This document shows, in pieces, positions 44,365-54,319 of a DNA stretch of 64,000 bases. Each line of letters starts with the position of its first letter. Position 1 is the stretch's first letter. Both the position numbers and the translations under genes were made by a program. Below the pieces are notes generated by a model. That model was not told the origin of the DNA, made no database searches, and was given only the letters and a program-made list of their open reading frames with translations. This stretch comes from Croceivirga lutea (GTDB taxonomy: Bacteria > Bacteroidota > Bacteroidia > Flavobacteriales > Flavobacteriaceae), in NCBI RefSeq assembly GCF_014235875.1, contig NZ_JACJUK010000011.1, positions 22,992-86,991 on the forward strand. Reading direction: 5' to 3'.

Positions 44365-46569
44365 ATGACTAAGAATTACGCTTGGCTTCTTATTCTTTTT
44401 GTATTATCCGTTCATTCCCAAGACCAAAACAAATCATTCACCGTAAAATTCGTAGATGAATTTTTAAAAGTCGATGGCATTTTAGATGAATCTGTTTGGG
44501 ACCAAGCCGAAAGCGCCAAAGATTTCTACCAATATTTTCCGACAGACACCATACAAGCAGCACAGCAAACAGCTATTAAAATGCTGTATAATAATACCAC
44601 GCTATATGTGGGTATTAGAGCAAAATCTATTGGAGAAAACTATGCTACACGCTCGCTTCAACGCGACTTTAGAGGGGCTGGTATAGACCAAATTAGTCTT
44701 GTTTTTGATACGTTTAATGATGGTACACTAGCCTATCTTTTTGGCATTAACCCTTTTGGGGTGCGCAGAGAAGCACTAATCTCTGGTGGTGGCGGTGACC
44801 GTGATGGATTTACCACCTCTTGGGATGTAAAATGGAAGGGTGAATCTAAAATCTACGATGGTTATTTTACAGCTGAAATTGCTATCCCACTTACCTCATT
44901 TAAATTTAAAGAAGGAGAAACCAAATGGCGTTTTAATAGTTATCGTTTAGATATGCAGGCCAATGAAAGGTCAACCTGGATGCGTATTCCTCAAAATCAG
45001 CTCATATTTAATCTAGCTTTTATGGGAGATATGGTTTTTGAACGCGGGCTGGGAACCTCTAGAACACCATTGGCGCTCATCCCCTACATTAATGGCATTG
45101 CCGCAGAAGATTTTGAAAATAATGAATCGCTTACTAACGTAAAAGTTGGGGCAGACGCCAAAGTGGCAATTGGTAATAGTTTAAATCTAGATTTAACCAT
45201 AAACCCAGATTTTTCAACCGTTGAAGTAGATAATTTTATAACGAATCTAACTCGTTTTGAAGTTGCCTTACCAGAAAGAAGACAGTTCTTTGTAGATAAT
45301 AATGACCTTTTTGGAAGTTTTGGCGGTGGTAGAGATGCAAATCCGTTTTTCTCTAGAAGAATTGGTATTGCCAAAGATACTGCCGATGAAACCATTGAAA
45401 ATAGAATTTTAGGCGGCTTACGTCTTAGTGGTAAACTCAATAGAAATCTACGTCTAGGCTTTTTTAATATACAAACCGAAAAAGACGCTGATAATGAAAT
45501 ACCCTCCAACAATAATATGATGTTGGCATTACAACATAAGGTATTTTCGCGTTCAAATGTTAGCTTTTTCTTTTTAAATAGACAGGCAGTTGGTTCATCT
45601 GATTTTGTACCAGAAGAAGAAGAATTTAATCGTGTTGTAGGTGTAGACTACAACCTAGCCTCTGAAGACAATAGTTGGATTGGTAAAGTATACGCTCATA
45701 AATCTTTTCAACCAGATGATAATGATGGTAATTATTCTGTCGGTGGTTTTTTAGCTAAAAACACGCGTAACTTTTCAGGTTTTGTTGATTTAGTTTCTGT
45801 AGATGAAGAATTCACATCTGATTTGGGTTTTATTCGACGTACAGATATTTTTAAAATGGCCAATAATTTTGAAGCAAGACTATGGCCAGAAAAGGGTAAG
45901 GTTAACCAATATCAAGCACAAGTTTTTCAGGTAGTTACGTGGCGCCCAAATTTAGATTTTCTCTATTCTGATTATAGGTTTTCAGTTGAAGGAACCGCTG
46001 AGTTTAGAAGTTTAGAACGTTTGCAAGCCAGATTTAGTAAGCGTTTTGTGTATTTAACAGAAGATGACACAGATTTCAATCCTACTGGTAATGATGATGC
46101 CCCTGGGCTTCCTACAAGTACGGGCTATCATTTCAACAGAGTAGAATTACAATTTCAATCAGACCAAAGAAAATACTTTAGTTATCGATTAGAACCAAGT
46201 TATGGAGATTTCTTTAATGGTACCCGTCTATCAATAGAAACCGGTTTTAACCTTAGATTTCAGCCAAAGGTAGAATTGGGTCTAAACATGCAGTATGATA
46301 GAATTGAGCTACCTGACCCTTACGGTAATGCAGATATCTGGCTGGTGAGTCCGCGAGCAACAATAACGTTTAGTAAGTCTATATTTTGGAGCACATTAAT
46401 TCAATATAGTAATCAACGTGATAATTTGGGTATTAACTCACGCTTACAATGGCGATTTGCTCCACTTTCAGATTTATTTGTGGTGTATAACGATAATTAT
46501 TTTGTGAATACGTTTATGCCTAGAAGTAGGTCTATTAATTTAAAACTTACGTATTGGCTTAATATATAA
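44365..46569 (+). CDS. DUF5916 outer-membrane protein with N-terminal CBM9-like domain, copy 1
   Basis: 734-aa protein: signal peptide (WLLILFVLSVHS), N-terminal CBM9-like domain (DGILDESVWDQAESAKDFYQ, LYVGIRAK, FDTFNDGTLAYLFGINPFG), then a long beta-rich region ending in a strand pattern typical of outer-membrane barrels (RSINLKLTYWLNI, with aromatic-rich alternating residues). The family is widespread in Bacteroidota; function is unknown. It shares most of its sequence with the next gene; the last about 60 codons are nearly identical. Confidence 0.87.
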   Translation: MTKNYAWLLILFVLSVHSQDQNKSFTVKFVDEFLKVDGILDESVWDQAESAKDFYQYFPTDTIQAAQQTAIKMLYNNTTLYVGIRAKSIGENYATRSLQRDFRGAGIDQISLVFDTFNDGTLAYLFGINPFGVRREALISGGGGDRDGFTTSWDVKWKGESKIYDGYFTAEIAIPLTSFKFKEGETKWRFNSYRLDMQANERSTWMRIPQNQLIFNLAFMGDMVFERGLGTSRTPLALIPYINGIAAEDFENNESLTNVKVGADAKVAIGNSLNLDLTINPDFSTVEVDNFITNLTRFEVALPERRQFFVDNNDLFGSFGGGRDANPFFSRRIGIAKDTADETIENRILGGLRLSGKLNRNLRLGFFNIQTEKDADNEIPSNNNMMLALQHKVFSRSNVSFFFLNRQAVGSSDFVPEEEEFNRVVGVDYNLASEDNSWIGKVYAHKSFQPDDNDGNYSVGGFLAKNTRNFSGFVDLVSVDEEFTSDLGFIRRTDIFKMANNFEARLWPEKGKVNQYQAQVFQVVTWRPNLDFLYSDYRFSVEGTAEFRSLERLQARFSKRFVYLTEDDTDFNPTGNDDAPGLPTSTGYHFNRVELQFQSDQRKYFSYRLEPSYGDFFNGTRLSIETGFNLRFQPKVELGLNMQYDRIELPDPYGNADIWLVSPRATITFSKSIFWSTLIQYSNQRDNLGINSRLQWRFAPLSDLFVVYNDNYFVNTFMPRSRSINLKLTYWLNI

Positions 46570-46615
46570 AAGGCTTTTAACTTACCAGAATTCTAAATTT
46601 AGAAAAAACTGAATA

Positions 46616-48829
46616 ATGTTGTTTGATTACATCAGAAAAATACCGCTTTGCCTTCTTACTTTTTTCGTTACGATGTATTCATTCAGCCAAGACCAAACCA
46701 AAAAAATAAATGTCAAGTTCATCACGGAACGTATTATCCCAGATGGAGCTTTAGACGAAAATATTTGGAGTTTTGCTGACACGGCAGGAGATTTTTGGGA
46801 ATATTTTCCACTGGACTCTATTCAAGCTAAAAAGCAATCTCAAATTAAAATACTTTACGACGAGAAGAATCTATATGTTGGAATAAAGGCGTATTCAAGT
46901 GGTAAAGACTATGCTACTCAATCACTACAGCGAGATTTTAGAGGAAGTGGAAGCGATAACTTTACGCTATTATTTGACACCTTCAATGATGGTACCAATG
47001 GTTTTTCATTTGGTATTAACCCCTATGGTGTGCGCCGTGAAGGTCTTATTGCAAATGGTGGTGCTGACCAAGATGACTTTAATCTATCTTGGGATGTAAA
47101 ATGGAAAGGTGATGCTAAAATTTATGATGATTATTTCACGGCAGAAATGGTCATTCCTCTTACATCATTAAAATTTGAAGAAGGTGCTACTAAATGGCGT
47201 TTTAACTCCTATAGAATTGAAACACAATCTAACGAACGTAGCACTTGGTCAAGGGTTCCCCAAAATCAACTCATTTATAATTTAGCCTTTATGGGCGAAA
47301 TCCATTTTGAGCAACCTCTTGGTAAATCTAGAACACCCTTCGCGATTATACCTTATGTAAACGGAATTAGTGCTAAGGACTTTGACAATGGTGAAAGCCT
47401 AGATGATATTAAAGTAGGTGCAGATGCCAAGGTATCCATTGGAAACAGCTTAAACCTGGACCTTACTATTAACCCCGACTTTTCTACAGTAGAGGTAGAT
47501 AATTTTATTACCAACCTTACCAGATTTGAAATAGCACTGCCTGAGCGTCGGCAATTTTTTATAGACAACAATGACCTTTTTGCCAGTTTTGGAAATGGTT
47601 TTGATTTTAGTCCGTTTTTCTCTAGACGAATTGGTATTGCAAGAGACACCGTAGGTAACACCATAGAGAATAATATTATTGGTGGCGTAAGACTTAGTGG
47701 CAAACTAACAAACGATTTGAGAGTTGGGGTACTAAATATTCAGACAGCAGAGGATTTGGAAAACAGGATTCCATCAAACAATAACACCATGCTAGCATTA
47801 CAACAGCGTGTTTTCTCACGTTCCAACATAGGTATATTTTTTATTAATAAAGAATCTTTTAAAGATTATGATTTTGTTGAACGGGAAGATGAATACAACC
47901 GTGTTGTAGGCGTTGACTATAACCTAGCATCCAAGGATAATACTTGGAATGGTTCCTTCATCACCCACAAATCATTTCAACCTGATGATAATAAGGGAAA
48001 TTTTGCTACAAGTGCCCTAATTCGATATAATAAGAGAAAATTCAATGTATTTGCCAAAGGCACCTTTGTAGATGAAGATTTTCGTTCAGATTTGGGATTT
48101 GTACGAAGAACAGACCTATTTAAAACGCTCCTGAGCTTGGAACGCGTTTTTTGGCCGAAAAAAGGAATAATCCAGAACCACTCCCTTCGGTCATTCACGA
48201 ACATACGTTGGAGTCCCAGCTTGGATTTTAAAAATACCGATTATGATCTTCAATACAGTTATGAAATTCAATTTAATAATCAATCGCAGGCACGAATAGA
48301 ATACACAAATTCGTTTACCTTCCTTTTCGATACATTTGATCCTACACGAACAGAGGGCGCAATACCGTTACCCGCTAATCAAAATTATCACTACAATAGT
48401 GTACAAGCTGGATATCAATCTGATCAGCGAAAGCTTTTCTCCTATAATTTACAGTCTACTGTGGGGCATTTTTTTAATGGAAATAGATTTTCCATGGAAG
48501 GTTCCATGACCATGAGGTTTCAACCAAAAGCATCTATTTCTCTCCAATTTAATTATGACCAAATAGACCTACCCCAACCCTATTCCAGTGCAAAATTATG
48601 GTTGGTAAGCCCAAGAATGGATTTAACCTTTAGCAAATCTATTTTCTGGTCCACGTTAATTCAATATAGTAATCAGAGAGATAACTTGGGTATCAATTCT
48701 AGGTTACAATGGCGATTTGCACCACTTTCTGATTTATTTATAGTATACAATGATAACTATGCTGTAAGTCAATTTGAACCAAAATTTAGGTCAATTAACT
48801 TAAAATTGACCTATTGGTTAAATATTTAA
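46616..48829 (+). CDS. DUF5916 outer-membrane protein with N-terminal CBM9-like domain, copy 2
   Basis: 737-aa tandem paralogue of the preceding gene with a signal peptide (LCLLTFFVTMYSFS). The same modules are seen: DGALDENIWSFADTAGDFW, FDTFNDGTNGFSFGINPYG, then the barrel-like region, and an identical C-terminal NLKLTYWLNI. Divergence is concentrated in the CBM9 loops and central barrel loops, as expected if the two copies bind different ligands. The gap from copy 1 is 46 bases without a terminator. Confidence 0.87.
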   Translation: MLFDYIRKIPLCLLTFFVTMYSFSQDQTKKINVKFITERIIPDGALDENIWSFADTAGDFWEYFPLDSIQAKKQSQIKILYDEKNLYVGIKAYSSGKDYATQSLQRDFRGSGSDNFTLLFDTFNDGTNGFSFGINPYGVRREGLIANGGADQDDFNLSWDVKWKGDAKIYDDYFTAEMVIPLTSLKFEEGATKWRFNSYRIETQSNERSTWSRVPQNQLIYNLAFMGEIHFEQPLGKSRTPFAIIPYVNGISAKDFDNGESLDDIKVGADAKVSIGNSLNLDLTINPDFSTVEVDNFITNLTRFEIALPERRQFFIDNNDLFASFGNGFDFSPFFSRRIGIARDTVGNTIENNIIGGVRLSGKLTNDLRVGVLNIQTAEDLENRIPSNNNTMLALQQRVFSRSNIGIFFINKESFKDYDFVEREDEYNRVVGVDYNLASKDNTWNGSFITHKSFQPDDNKGNFATSALIRYNKRKFNVFAKGTFVDEDFRSDLGFVRRTDLFKTLLSLERVFWPKKGIIQNHSLRSFTNIRWSPSLDFKNTDYDLQYSYEIQFNNQSQARIEYTNSFTFLFDTFDPTRTEGAIPLPANQNYHYNSVQAGYQSDQRKLFSYNLQSTVGHFFNGNRFSMEGSMTMRFQPKASISLQFNYDQIDLPQPYSSAKLWLVSPRMDLTFSKSIFWSTLIQYSNQRDNLGINSRLQWRFAPLSDLFIVYNDNYAVSQFEPKFRSINLKLTYWLNI

Positions 48830-48987
48830 TAGAAATCGTTATTGGTTTTTTATTCTCGTTAATCGTAATTCCTTGTTAACCTCTACATCTACTTTTAAAG
48901 TAAAACTTCTTCACTACTTTAAATGAAGGCTTCATATTAACCTATGGTTTTGTATTTTGCTCAGTAACTAATTTCATATTTCAATCT

Positions 48988-50250
48988 ATGAACCAACTAC
49001 CTTTAACCAACGATACTGTTATACTTGGTTTACTTGCCTTATGCCTTGGTTTTGTTTTTTATACCGCATCTTTAGAAGGTAAATTTTGGAAAAAATTCTA
49101 CGCCTTTGTACCAACGGTTCTTATGTGTTATTTGCTGCCTTCAATATTAAGTAGTACAGGTCTAGTATCAGAAAAAGACTCAAATCTTTACTTTATTGCT
49201 AGTAGATATTTACTACCAGCCGCATTAATTTTAATGACATTAAGCATTGATTTAAAAGCAATTTTAGGGCTAGGTTCTAAAGCCTTAATCATGTTTTTCA
49301 CGGGTACATTTGGCATTATCATTGGTGGTCCCATTGCTATATTATTAGTCTCTATATTTTCGCCCGAAACAGTTGGTGGTGTTGGCCCTGATGCTGTTTG
49401 GCGCGGCCTTTCTACCATTGCAGGTAGTTGGATAGGTGGAGGTGCTAACCAAGCAGCTATGTACGAGGTATTTCAATACAATGAAGATAAATACGGACAA
49501 ATGATTTTAGTAGATATTGTCATGGCCAATATATGGTTGGCAGTTTTACTTTTAGGGGTTGGCCGAACTGGTAAAATTGATGCATGGCTAAAAGCTGATA
49601 ATTCTTCTATTGAAAGTTTAAAGCAAAAAGTTACTGAACATACTGAGCGTATTGCACGTATTGGCACTACAAAAGATTATATTTTAATGTTTTCATTGGC
49701 TTTCATTGGCGTTGGTTTAGCACATTTTTTAGGTAATCACTTTGCTGAATTTCTAGAAGCTAATTTTGAAGTTATTCGTAACAAAGAAAAAGCCCTATCC
49801 TCTTTAGGCTCAAAATTTTTATGGATGGTAGTTTTTGCCACCGCCTTTGGTATTGGAATATCTTTTACTAAAGCCAAAAATTACGAAGGCGCAGGAGCAA
49901 GCAAAATAGGAGGGTTATTTATTTATATTTTGGTGGCCACTATTGGTATGAAAATGGACCTAAGTGAGATATTTGATAATCCAGGATTATTGGTTGTAGG
50001 TCTTATTTGGATTGCTATACATGCAGGTCTATTAATTTTAGTGGCCAAACTTATCAAAGCACCATTTTTCTTTTTAGCAGTTGGTAGCCAAGCTAATGTT
50101 GGCGGTGCAGCTTCGGCTCCGGTTGTGGCGGCTGAATTTCACCCATCATTAACCTCGGTAGGTATTTTATTAGCCGTATTTGGTTATGTAGTTGGTACTG
50201 CGGGAGCCTATTTGTGTGCATTACTTATGGAAGTTGCTTCACAAGTTTAA
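48988..50250 (+). CDS. DUF819 family membrane protein
   Basis: 420-aa polytopic protein with about ten hydrophobic segments. DUF819 pattern: VPTVLMCYLLPSIL, GTFGIIIGGPIAILLV, GSWIGGGANQAAMYEVF, and SQANVGGAASAPVVAAEF near the C-terminus. The inverted-repeat arrangement of these Gly/Ala/Asn motifs suggests a transporter-like fold; substrate is unknown. The tRNA-binding-like gene follows by 8 bases. Confidence 0.87.
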   Translation: MNQLPLTNDTVILGLLALCLGFVFYTASLEGKFWKKFYAFVPTVLMCYLLPSILSSTGLVSEKDSNLYFIASRYLLPAALILMTLSIDLKAILGLGSKALIMFFTGTFGIIIGGPIAILLVSIFSPETVGGVGPDAVWRGLSTIAGSWIGGGANQAAMYEVFQYNEDKYGQMILVDIVMANIWLAVLLLGVGRTGKIDAWLKADNSSIESLKQKVTEHTERIARIGTTKDYILMFSLAFIGVGLAHFLGNHFAEFLEANFEVIRNKEKALSSLGSKFLWMVVFATAFGIGISFTKAKNYEGAGASKIGGLFIYILVATIGMKMDLSEIFDNPGLLVVGLIWIAIHAGLLILVAKLIKAPFFFLAVGSQANVGGAASAPVVAAEFHPSLTSVGILLAVFGYVVGTAGAYLCALLMEVASQV

Positions 50251-50258
50251 AAAATAAA

Positions 50259-50609
50259 ATGAGTACAGTAAAAAACAATCAACTTACATGGGATGAATTC
50301 ATGAAAGTTGAAATGCGTGTGGGAACAATTATATCTGCAGAAGAATTTGAAGAAGTAAGAAATCCTGCCTATAAAATAATAATTGATTTTGGTGAGCTAG
50401 GTACTCGTAAAACCTCAGCTCAAATTACACAACTATACCGTCTTGAAAAATTAATTGGCAAACAGGTAATAGCGGTTATAAATTTTCCTCCCAAACAAAT
50501 TGCAACTATAATGAGTGAATGTTTGGTTTTAGACGGCATTGGTGACCACAAAGAAGTAACCTTAATTCAACCTGAAAGAAAAGTCAAAAATGGCACCAGA
50601 ATTGGGTGA
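50259..50609 (+). CDS. CsaA-like tRNA-binding domain protein
   Basis: 116-aa OB-fold protein. The pattern VEMRVGTIISAEEFEEVRNPAYKIIIDFG, GTRKTSAQIT and VINFPPKQIATIMSECLVLDG is the stand-alone tRNA-binding domain of the CsaA/YgjH type. Likely a protein- or RNA-binding chaperone-like protein. The ATG at 50259 is used; the open frame extends upstream into the DUF819 gene. Confidence 0.87.
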   Translation: MSTVKNNQLTWDEFMKVEMRVGTIISAEEFEEVRNPAYKIIIDFGELGTRKTSAQITQLYRLEKLIGKQVIAVINFPPKQIATIMSECLVLDGIGDHKEVTLIQPERKVKNGTRIG

Positions 50610-50656
50610 AATATAATCTTTAAAATAGGAGTATTAGTAATTGTAAAATAACTCAA

Positions 50657-51034
50657 ATGACAAAAACAACTATTGCAAAAGCATATTTAAAGCATTTAGA
50701 AAATGGCGATTTTGAAAAGGTTGTTGCGCTGTTTAATGAAAACGGTATGGTTGAGTCTCCTATTTACGGTCTAAAAAAAGCCGTTGACTTTTATTCGAAT
50801 CTTAGTGCTGATACCTCTGCATCTAAACTCCATTTTAAAGCAATTTTTGAAGAAAAAACCAGAAACCATTTTGCTTTATATTTTGCCTATGAATGGACAT
50901 TGAAGAATAATGAACAGGTAAAGTTTGACGTGGTTGATATTATTGAATTAGACAGTGATAACAAAATTGCTCAACTCAAAATTATTTATGATACTGTAGT
51001 GGCTAGAGGTATAATTGAAAAGCTTAAACAATAA
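50657..51034 (+). CDS. SnoaL-like/NTF2-fold protein
   Basis: 125-aa protein with an alpha+beta cone pattern: KTTIAKAYLKHLENGDFEKVVALFNENGMVESP, then ALYFAYEWTLKNNEQVKFDVVDIIELDSDNKIAQLKIIYD. Matches the SnoaL/NTF2 fold, without a clear active site. It may bind a hydrophobic small molecule. A gap of 47 bases precedes it. Confidence 0.7.
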   Translation: MTKTTIAKAYLKHLENGDFEKVVALFNENGMVESPIYGLKKAVDFYSNLSADTSASKLHFKAIFEEKTRNHFALYFAYEWTLKNNEQVKFDVVDIIELDSDNKIAQLKIIYDTVVARGIIEKLKQ

Positions 51035-51112
51035 AATTGTTAGTTAAATGCTGTTATGAGCTAACCTATTCCTCTGGTGCATATCAAAAAAAACAATAAT
51101 TTATACTAGGAA

Positions 51113-51589
51113 ATGACTCCCCGAATAGAAAATATTTCTACAAAAAAACTTATTGGACTCTCTACCAAAATGAGTGTAATCAATAATAAAACCGCGCAAC
51201 TTTGGGGAGCTTTTGCACCAAAAATTTCTGCAATTGCAAATAGAGTATCAACAGATAAAATAAGTTTACAGCTGTACCCTGAAAATTATTTTAACGCATT
51301 TAATCCAAATACGGTATTCGAAAAATGGGCAGCGGTTGAAGTTGTTGATTTTGAAAATACTATTGAAGGCCTTTCCTACCTAATTTTAGAAGGTGGTAAA
51401 TATGCCGTTTTTGAATACAAAGGTGCTAGTACTGATAGCTCTATTTTTCAATACATTTATTCAGAATGGCTACCTAAATCTATCTACAAACTAGATAACC
51501 GCCCTCATTTTGAAGTCTTAGGTGAGAAATATAAAAACAACGACCCCAATTCAGAAGAGGAAATTTGGATTCCTATTAATGAGAAATAA
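51113..51589 (+). CDS. GyrI-like small-molecule binding protein
   Basis: 158-aa protein resembling the GyrI-like/AraC effector-binding fold as a stand-alone domain: KLIGLSTKMSVIN, WAAVEVVDFENTIEGLSYLILEGGKYAVFEYKG, and EEEIWIPINEK at the end. Members often bind drugs or hydrolyse small compounds. It is one of three small unrelated genes in this stretch. Confidence 0.75.
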   Translation: MTPRIENISTKKLIGLSTKMSVINNKTAQLWGAFAPKISAIANRVSTDKISLQLYPENYFNAFNPNTVFEKWAAVEVVDFENTIEGLSYLILEGGKYAVFEYKGASTDSSIFQYIYSEWLPKSIYKLDNRPHFEVLGEKYKNNDPNSEEEIWIPINEK

Positions 51590-51624
51590 CCAATATGTTG
51601 TAACTTTTAACATCAACTGATATT

Positions 51625-51999
51625 ATGGAAGTTACAGCAGAAAAAAACGAGAAAGTTGCCAACATGATATTTGCTTCAATCTATCCACATTATCTAAATA
51701 GATTGGAGAAGAATGGCAGAACGCAAGAAGAGCTCAATAAAGTAATTCAATGGTTTACGGGTTTTGATAGTACCACCCTACAAACGCTAATAGAAGAAAA
51801 AGCAACCTTTAGAACATTTTTTGAAAAAGCACAAATAAACCAAAACGCTGACTTAATAAAAGGTGTGGTTTGTGGGTATCGTATTGAAGAAATTGCAGAT
51901 GAATTTGATACTTACAAACAATGCAGACGACTAGAAAAACTTATAGATGAGCTTGCCAAGGGTCGTAAAATGGAAAAAATATTGCGACAACCCAAATAG
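51625..51999 (+). CDS. DUF2200 family protein
   Basis: 124-aa helical protein with the DUF2200 pattern: FASIYPHYLNRLEKNGRTQEEL, VIQWFTGFDSTTL, GVVCGYRIEEI and CRRLEKLIDELAKGRKMEKILR. Function unknown. It follows the GyrI-like gene by 35 bases. Confidence 0.82.
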   Translation: MEVTAEKNEKVANMIFASIYPHYLNRLEKNGRTQEELNKVIQWFTGFDSTTLQTLIEEKATFRTFFEKAQINQNADLIKGVVCGYRIEEIADEFDTYKQCRRLEKLIDELAKGRKMEKILRQPK

Positions 52000-52113
52000 T
52001 AATAGCTAACCCTTTTCTGCTTATTAATGTTAAAAGCATTGGTAATACAGAAAATGAATTTCCCCAATTAGATTTGGAATTATCTCATTAATCAAATTGC
52101 AATAAAAACCATA

Positions 52114-52656
52114 ATGAAAGCTCTTACATTACGCCTCATCTTACTACTTCTTACAGTTAGTTTAACTCCTCTTTTTGCACAACATGAAACGTATTTAGAT
52201 GAATACCTTGAGCGATTAGAAAATTCTAGAAAATATCTTATGCTCGTAGCTGAAAGCATGCCAGAAGAGCATTATCATTTTAAACCATCCCCAGAATCTT
52301 GGAGTTTTGCTGAGCATTTAATGCATATAGGTTGGGCAATGGACTGGCATTCACAATCTTTGTTAGGAGGTAGAAAAGCCCGAGATTGGAACACAGATAC
52401 TGAACTAAAAGTGGCTAAGAAAACAAAAGAAGAAATGCTTACCACCATAGATAACACCTTCAAAATAACCATAGAATTCATTAAAAATTTTAACGAAGAA
52501 AAGCTTAATGAAAGACTCGATTATTTTGGAGCCGATAGAACTAAAAGACAAATTTTAATGCTTTTAACTGACCACATAACCCACCATAGAGCTCAAATGT
52601 TGGTTAGTATGCGTTTAAAAGGCCTAACTCCACCAAGGTATGTACTTTACCAATAA
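52114..52656 (+). CDS. DinB-like protein, secreted
   Basis: 180-aa DinB/YfiT-like four-helix protein preceded by a signal peptide (LILLLLTVSLTPLFA). The putative metal ligands are H68 (SFAEHLMHIGW), and H154/H158 in LTDHITHHRAQML. DinB-family proteins are thiol-dependent metalloenzymes; the export signal suggests a periplasmic role. No partner gene is evident. Confidence 0.8.
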   Translation: MKALTLRLILLLLTVSLTPLFAQHETYLDEYLERLENSRKYLMLVAESMPEEHYHFKPSPESWSFAEHLMHIGWAMDWHSQSLLGGRKARDWNTDTELKVAKKTKEEMLTTIDNTFKITIEFIKNFNEEKLNERLDYFGADRTKRQILMLLTDHITHHRAQMLVSMRLKGLTPPRYVLYQ

Positions 52657-52716
52657 TAGAATTTATTAATTAGTACCTTTTTACATTTAAAAAACTTTCG
52701 CTTAATCGAACCTAAA

Positions 52717-54225
52717 ATGAAAAATTTAAAATATTTACTTACCCTTATTCTTGCATTCGTTTTTATAACGAATACCGCCCAAAAAAAACAACAAAAAATA
52801 GATTCTATAGGTGAGCCAAAAACATTTATCACCAACCACGCCATAACTAATGGAGGTCAAAAGGTCACCTACAAGGCAATTGCCTCTGAAACCTATTTAA
52901 AGGATAAGAACAATGCTCCAGTTGCTTCTATCTGGTCTGTGGCCTATATAAAGCAAGGCGTTACCGACCAAAAAACCAGACCGGTAACTTTTGTATTTAA
53001 TGGTGGGCCCGGTTCTGCCTCTATGTGGTTACATATGGGGTTATTTGGTCCAGAGGTGGTAAAAGTTGATTCAGATGCAAAGGAAGATGATGGCGCTGCT
53101 CCTTATAATCTACAAACAAATACCAGTGGAATTTTTGATATTACCGATTTGGTTTTTATAGACCCTGTGGGTACCGGTTATAGCAAAGTTGTGGGTAAAG
53201 GAAAAACCGAAGATTATTGGGGCCTTAATGAAGATGCTAGGTCTATAGCTAAATTTATTAGGCAATGGGTAACAGAAAACAACAGATGGTTTTCTCCCAA
53301 GTATTTAGCAGGAGAAAGTTTTGGAACAACAAGAGCCGTTGCCGTAGCAAGTACTTTAGAAGGTGGTGGTCAAAATATGGCATTGAATGGATTAATTCTT
53401 ATATCTCAAGCTTTAGATTATGCCGGCTCTACCTCTACTCATGATAATATAACCTCTTACATTACCTACTTACCAAGTATGGCAGCAACGGCTTGGTACC
53501 ACAAAAAAGCAGGACAAGGAAAAACTCTAGAAAACTTTTTAGAAGAAAGCCGAGAATTTGCATACAACCAATATGCTCCCATTCTTTATAAGGGCTCACT
53601 AATTAGTGATGAAGAGCGTAATACCACTGCAGAAAAACTAAGTTATTTTACTGGTTTAGATAAAGATTATATCATAAAATCAAATCTTAGAATTTTAATG
53701 CATCGTTTTCAAAAAAATCTATTGGCAGAAGAAGGCTTAGCACTGGGTAGATTAGATGGTAGATTTATGGGAGACGAGGTAGACAAAGTTTCTGAAGGCC
53801 CACATTTAGGAGACGCCTCTAGTTATCAAATAAGTTCAGCATATACAGCTGCCTTAAACTATTACTTTGCTGAAAAGCTCAACATAAAAATGGATAGACC
53901 TTATCTTACCTCCAATAGCGAAATTGGCAGAAAATGGAATTGGCGTACCGTGCCAAAAGGAGCCTATTGGGAACCAACCCCAGTGAGTGTTTCTCGAAAA
54001 CTAGCAGAAACCATGAAACGGAATACAAAAATGCAGGTTATGGTTGCCAGTGGATATTACGACCTTATTTGCCCATTTTTTGATGCTGAATTCACCTTCT
54101 CTAGAAATGGCATTGACTATTCTAAAATTACCATGAAGTATTATGAAGGCGGGCACATGATGTACACACATGAACCCGACTTTGAAAAGCTTCTCAAAGA
54201 TATTCGAGAATTTATGCTGAATTAA
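52717..54225 (+). CDS. Serine carboxypeptidase, peptidase family S10, secreted
   Basis: 502-aa enzyme with a signal peptide (LLTLILAFVFITNT). S10 motifs: FNGGPGSASMWLHM, catalytic S201 in YLAGESFGTTRA, Asp in ASGYYDLICPF and His in YEGGHMMYTHEP. The substrate-binding Glu usually before Ser is kept (GES). It likely trims peptides at the cell surface. Monocistronic; no transcription signals are prominent. Confidence 0.92.
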   Translation: MKNLKYLLTLILAFVFITNTAQKKQQKIDSIGEPKTFITNHAITNGGQKVTYKAIASETYLKDKNNAPVASIWSVAYIKQGVTDQKTRPVTFVFNGGPGSASMWLHMGLFGPEVVKVDSDAKEDDGAAPYNLQTNTSGIFDITDLVFIDPVGTGYSKVVGKGKTEDYWGLNEDARSIAKFIRQWVTENNRWFSPKYLAGESFGTTRAVAVASTLEGGGQNMALNGLILISQALDYAGSTSTHDNITSYITYLPSMAATAWYHKKAGQGKTLENFLEESREFAYNQYAPILYKGSLISDEERNTTAEKLSYFTGLDKDYIIKSNLRILMHRFQKNLLAEEGLALGRLDGRFMGDEVDKVSEGPHLGDASSYQISSAYTAALNYYFAEKLNIKMDRPYLTSNSEIGRKWNWRTVPKGAYWEPTPVSVSRKLAETMKRNTKMQVMVASGYYDLICPFFDAEFTFSRNGIDYSKITMKYYEGGHMMYTHEPDFEKLLKDIREFMLN

Positions 54226-54319
54226 CAATTTGGTGAACTATAATCTTCATCAAGTTCAAATGTAACTTGCATTCCTAATTATAAAACTTTTAGCGATATT
54301 TGCCGCTCAAATTTTGAAG

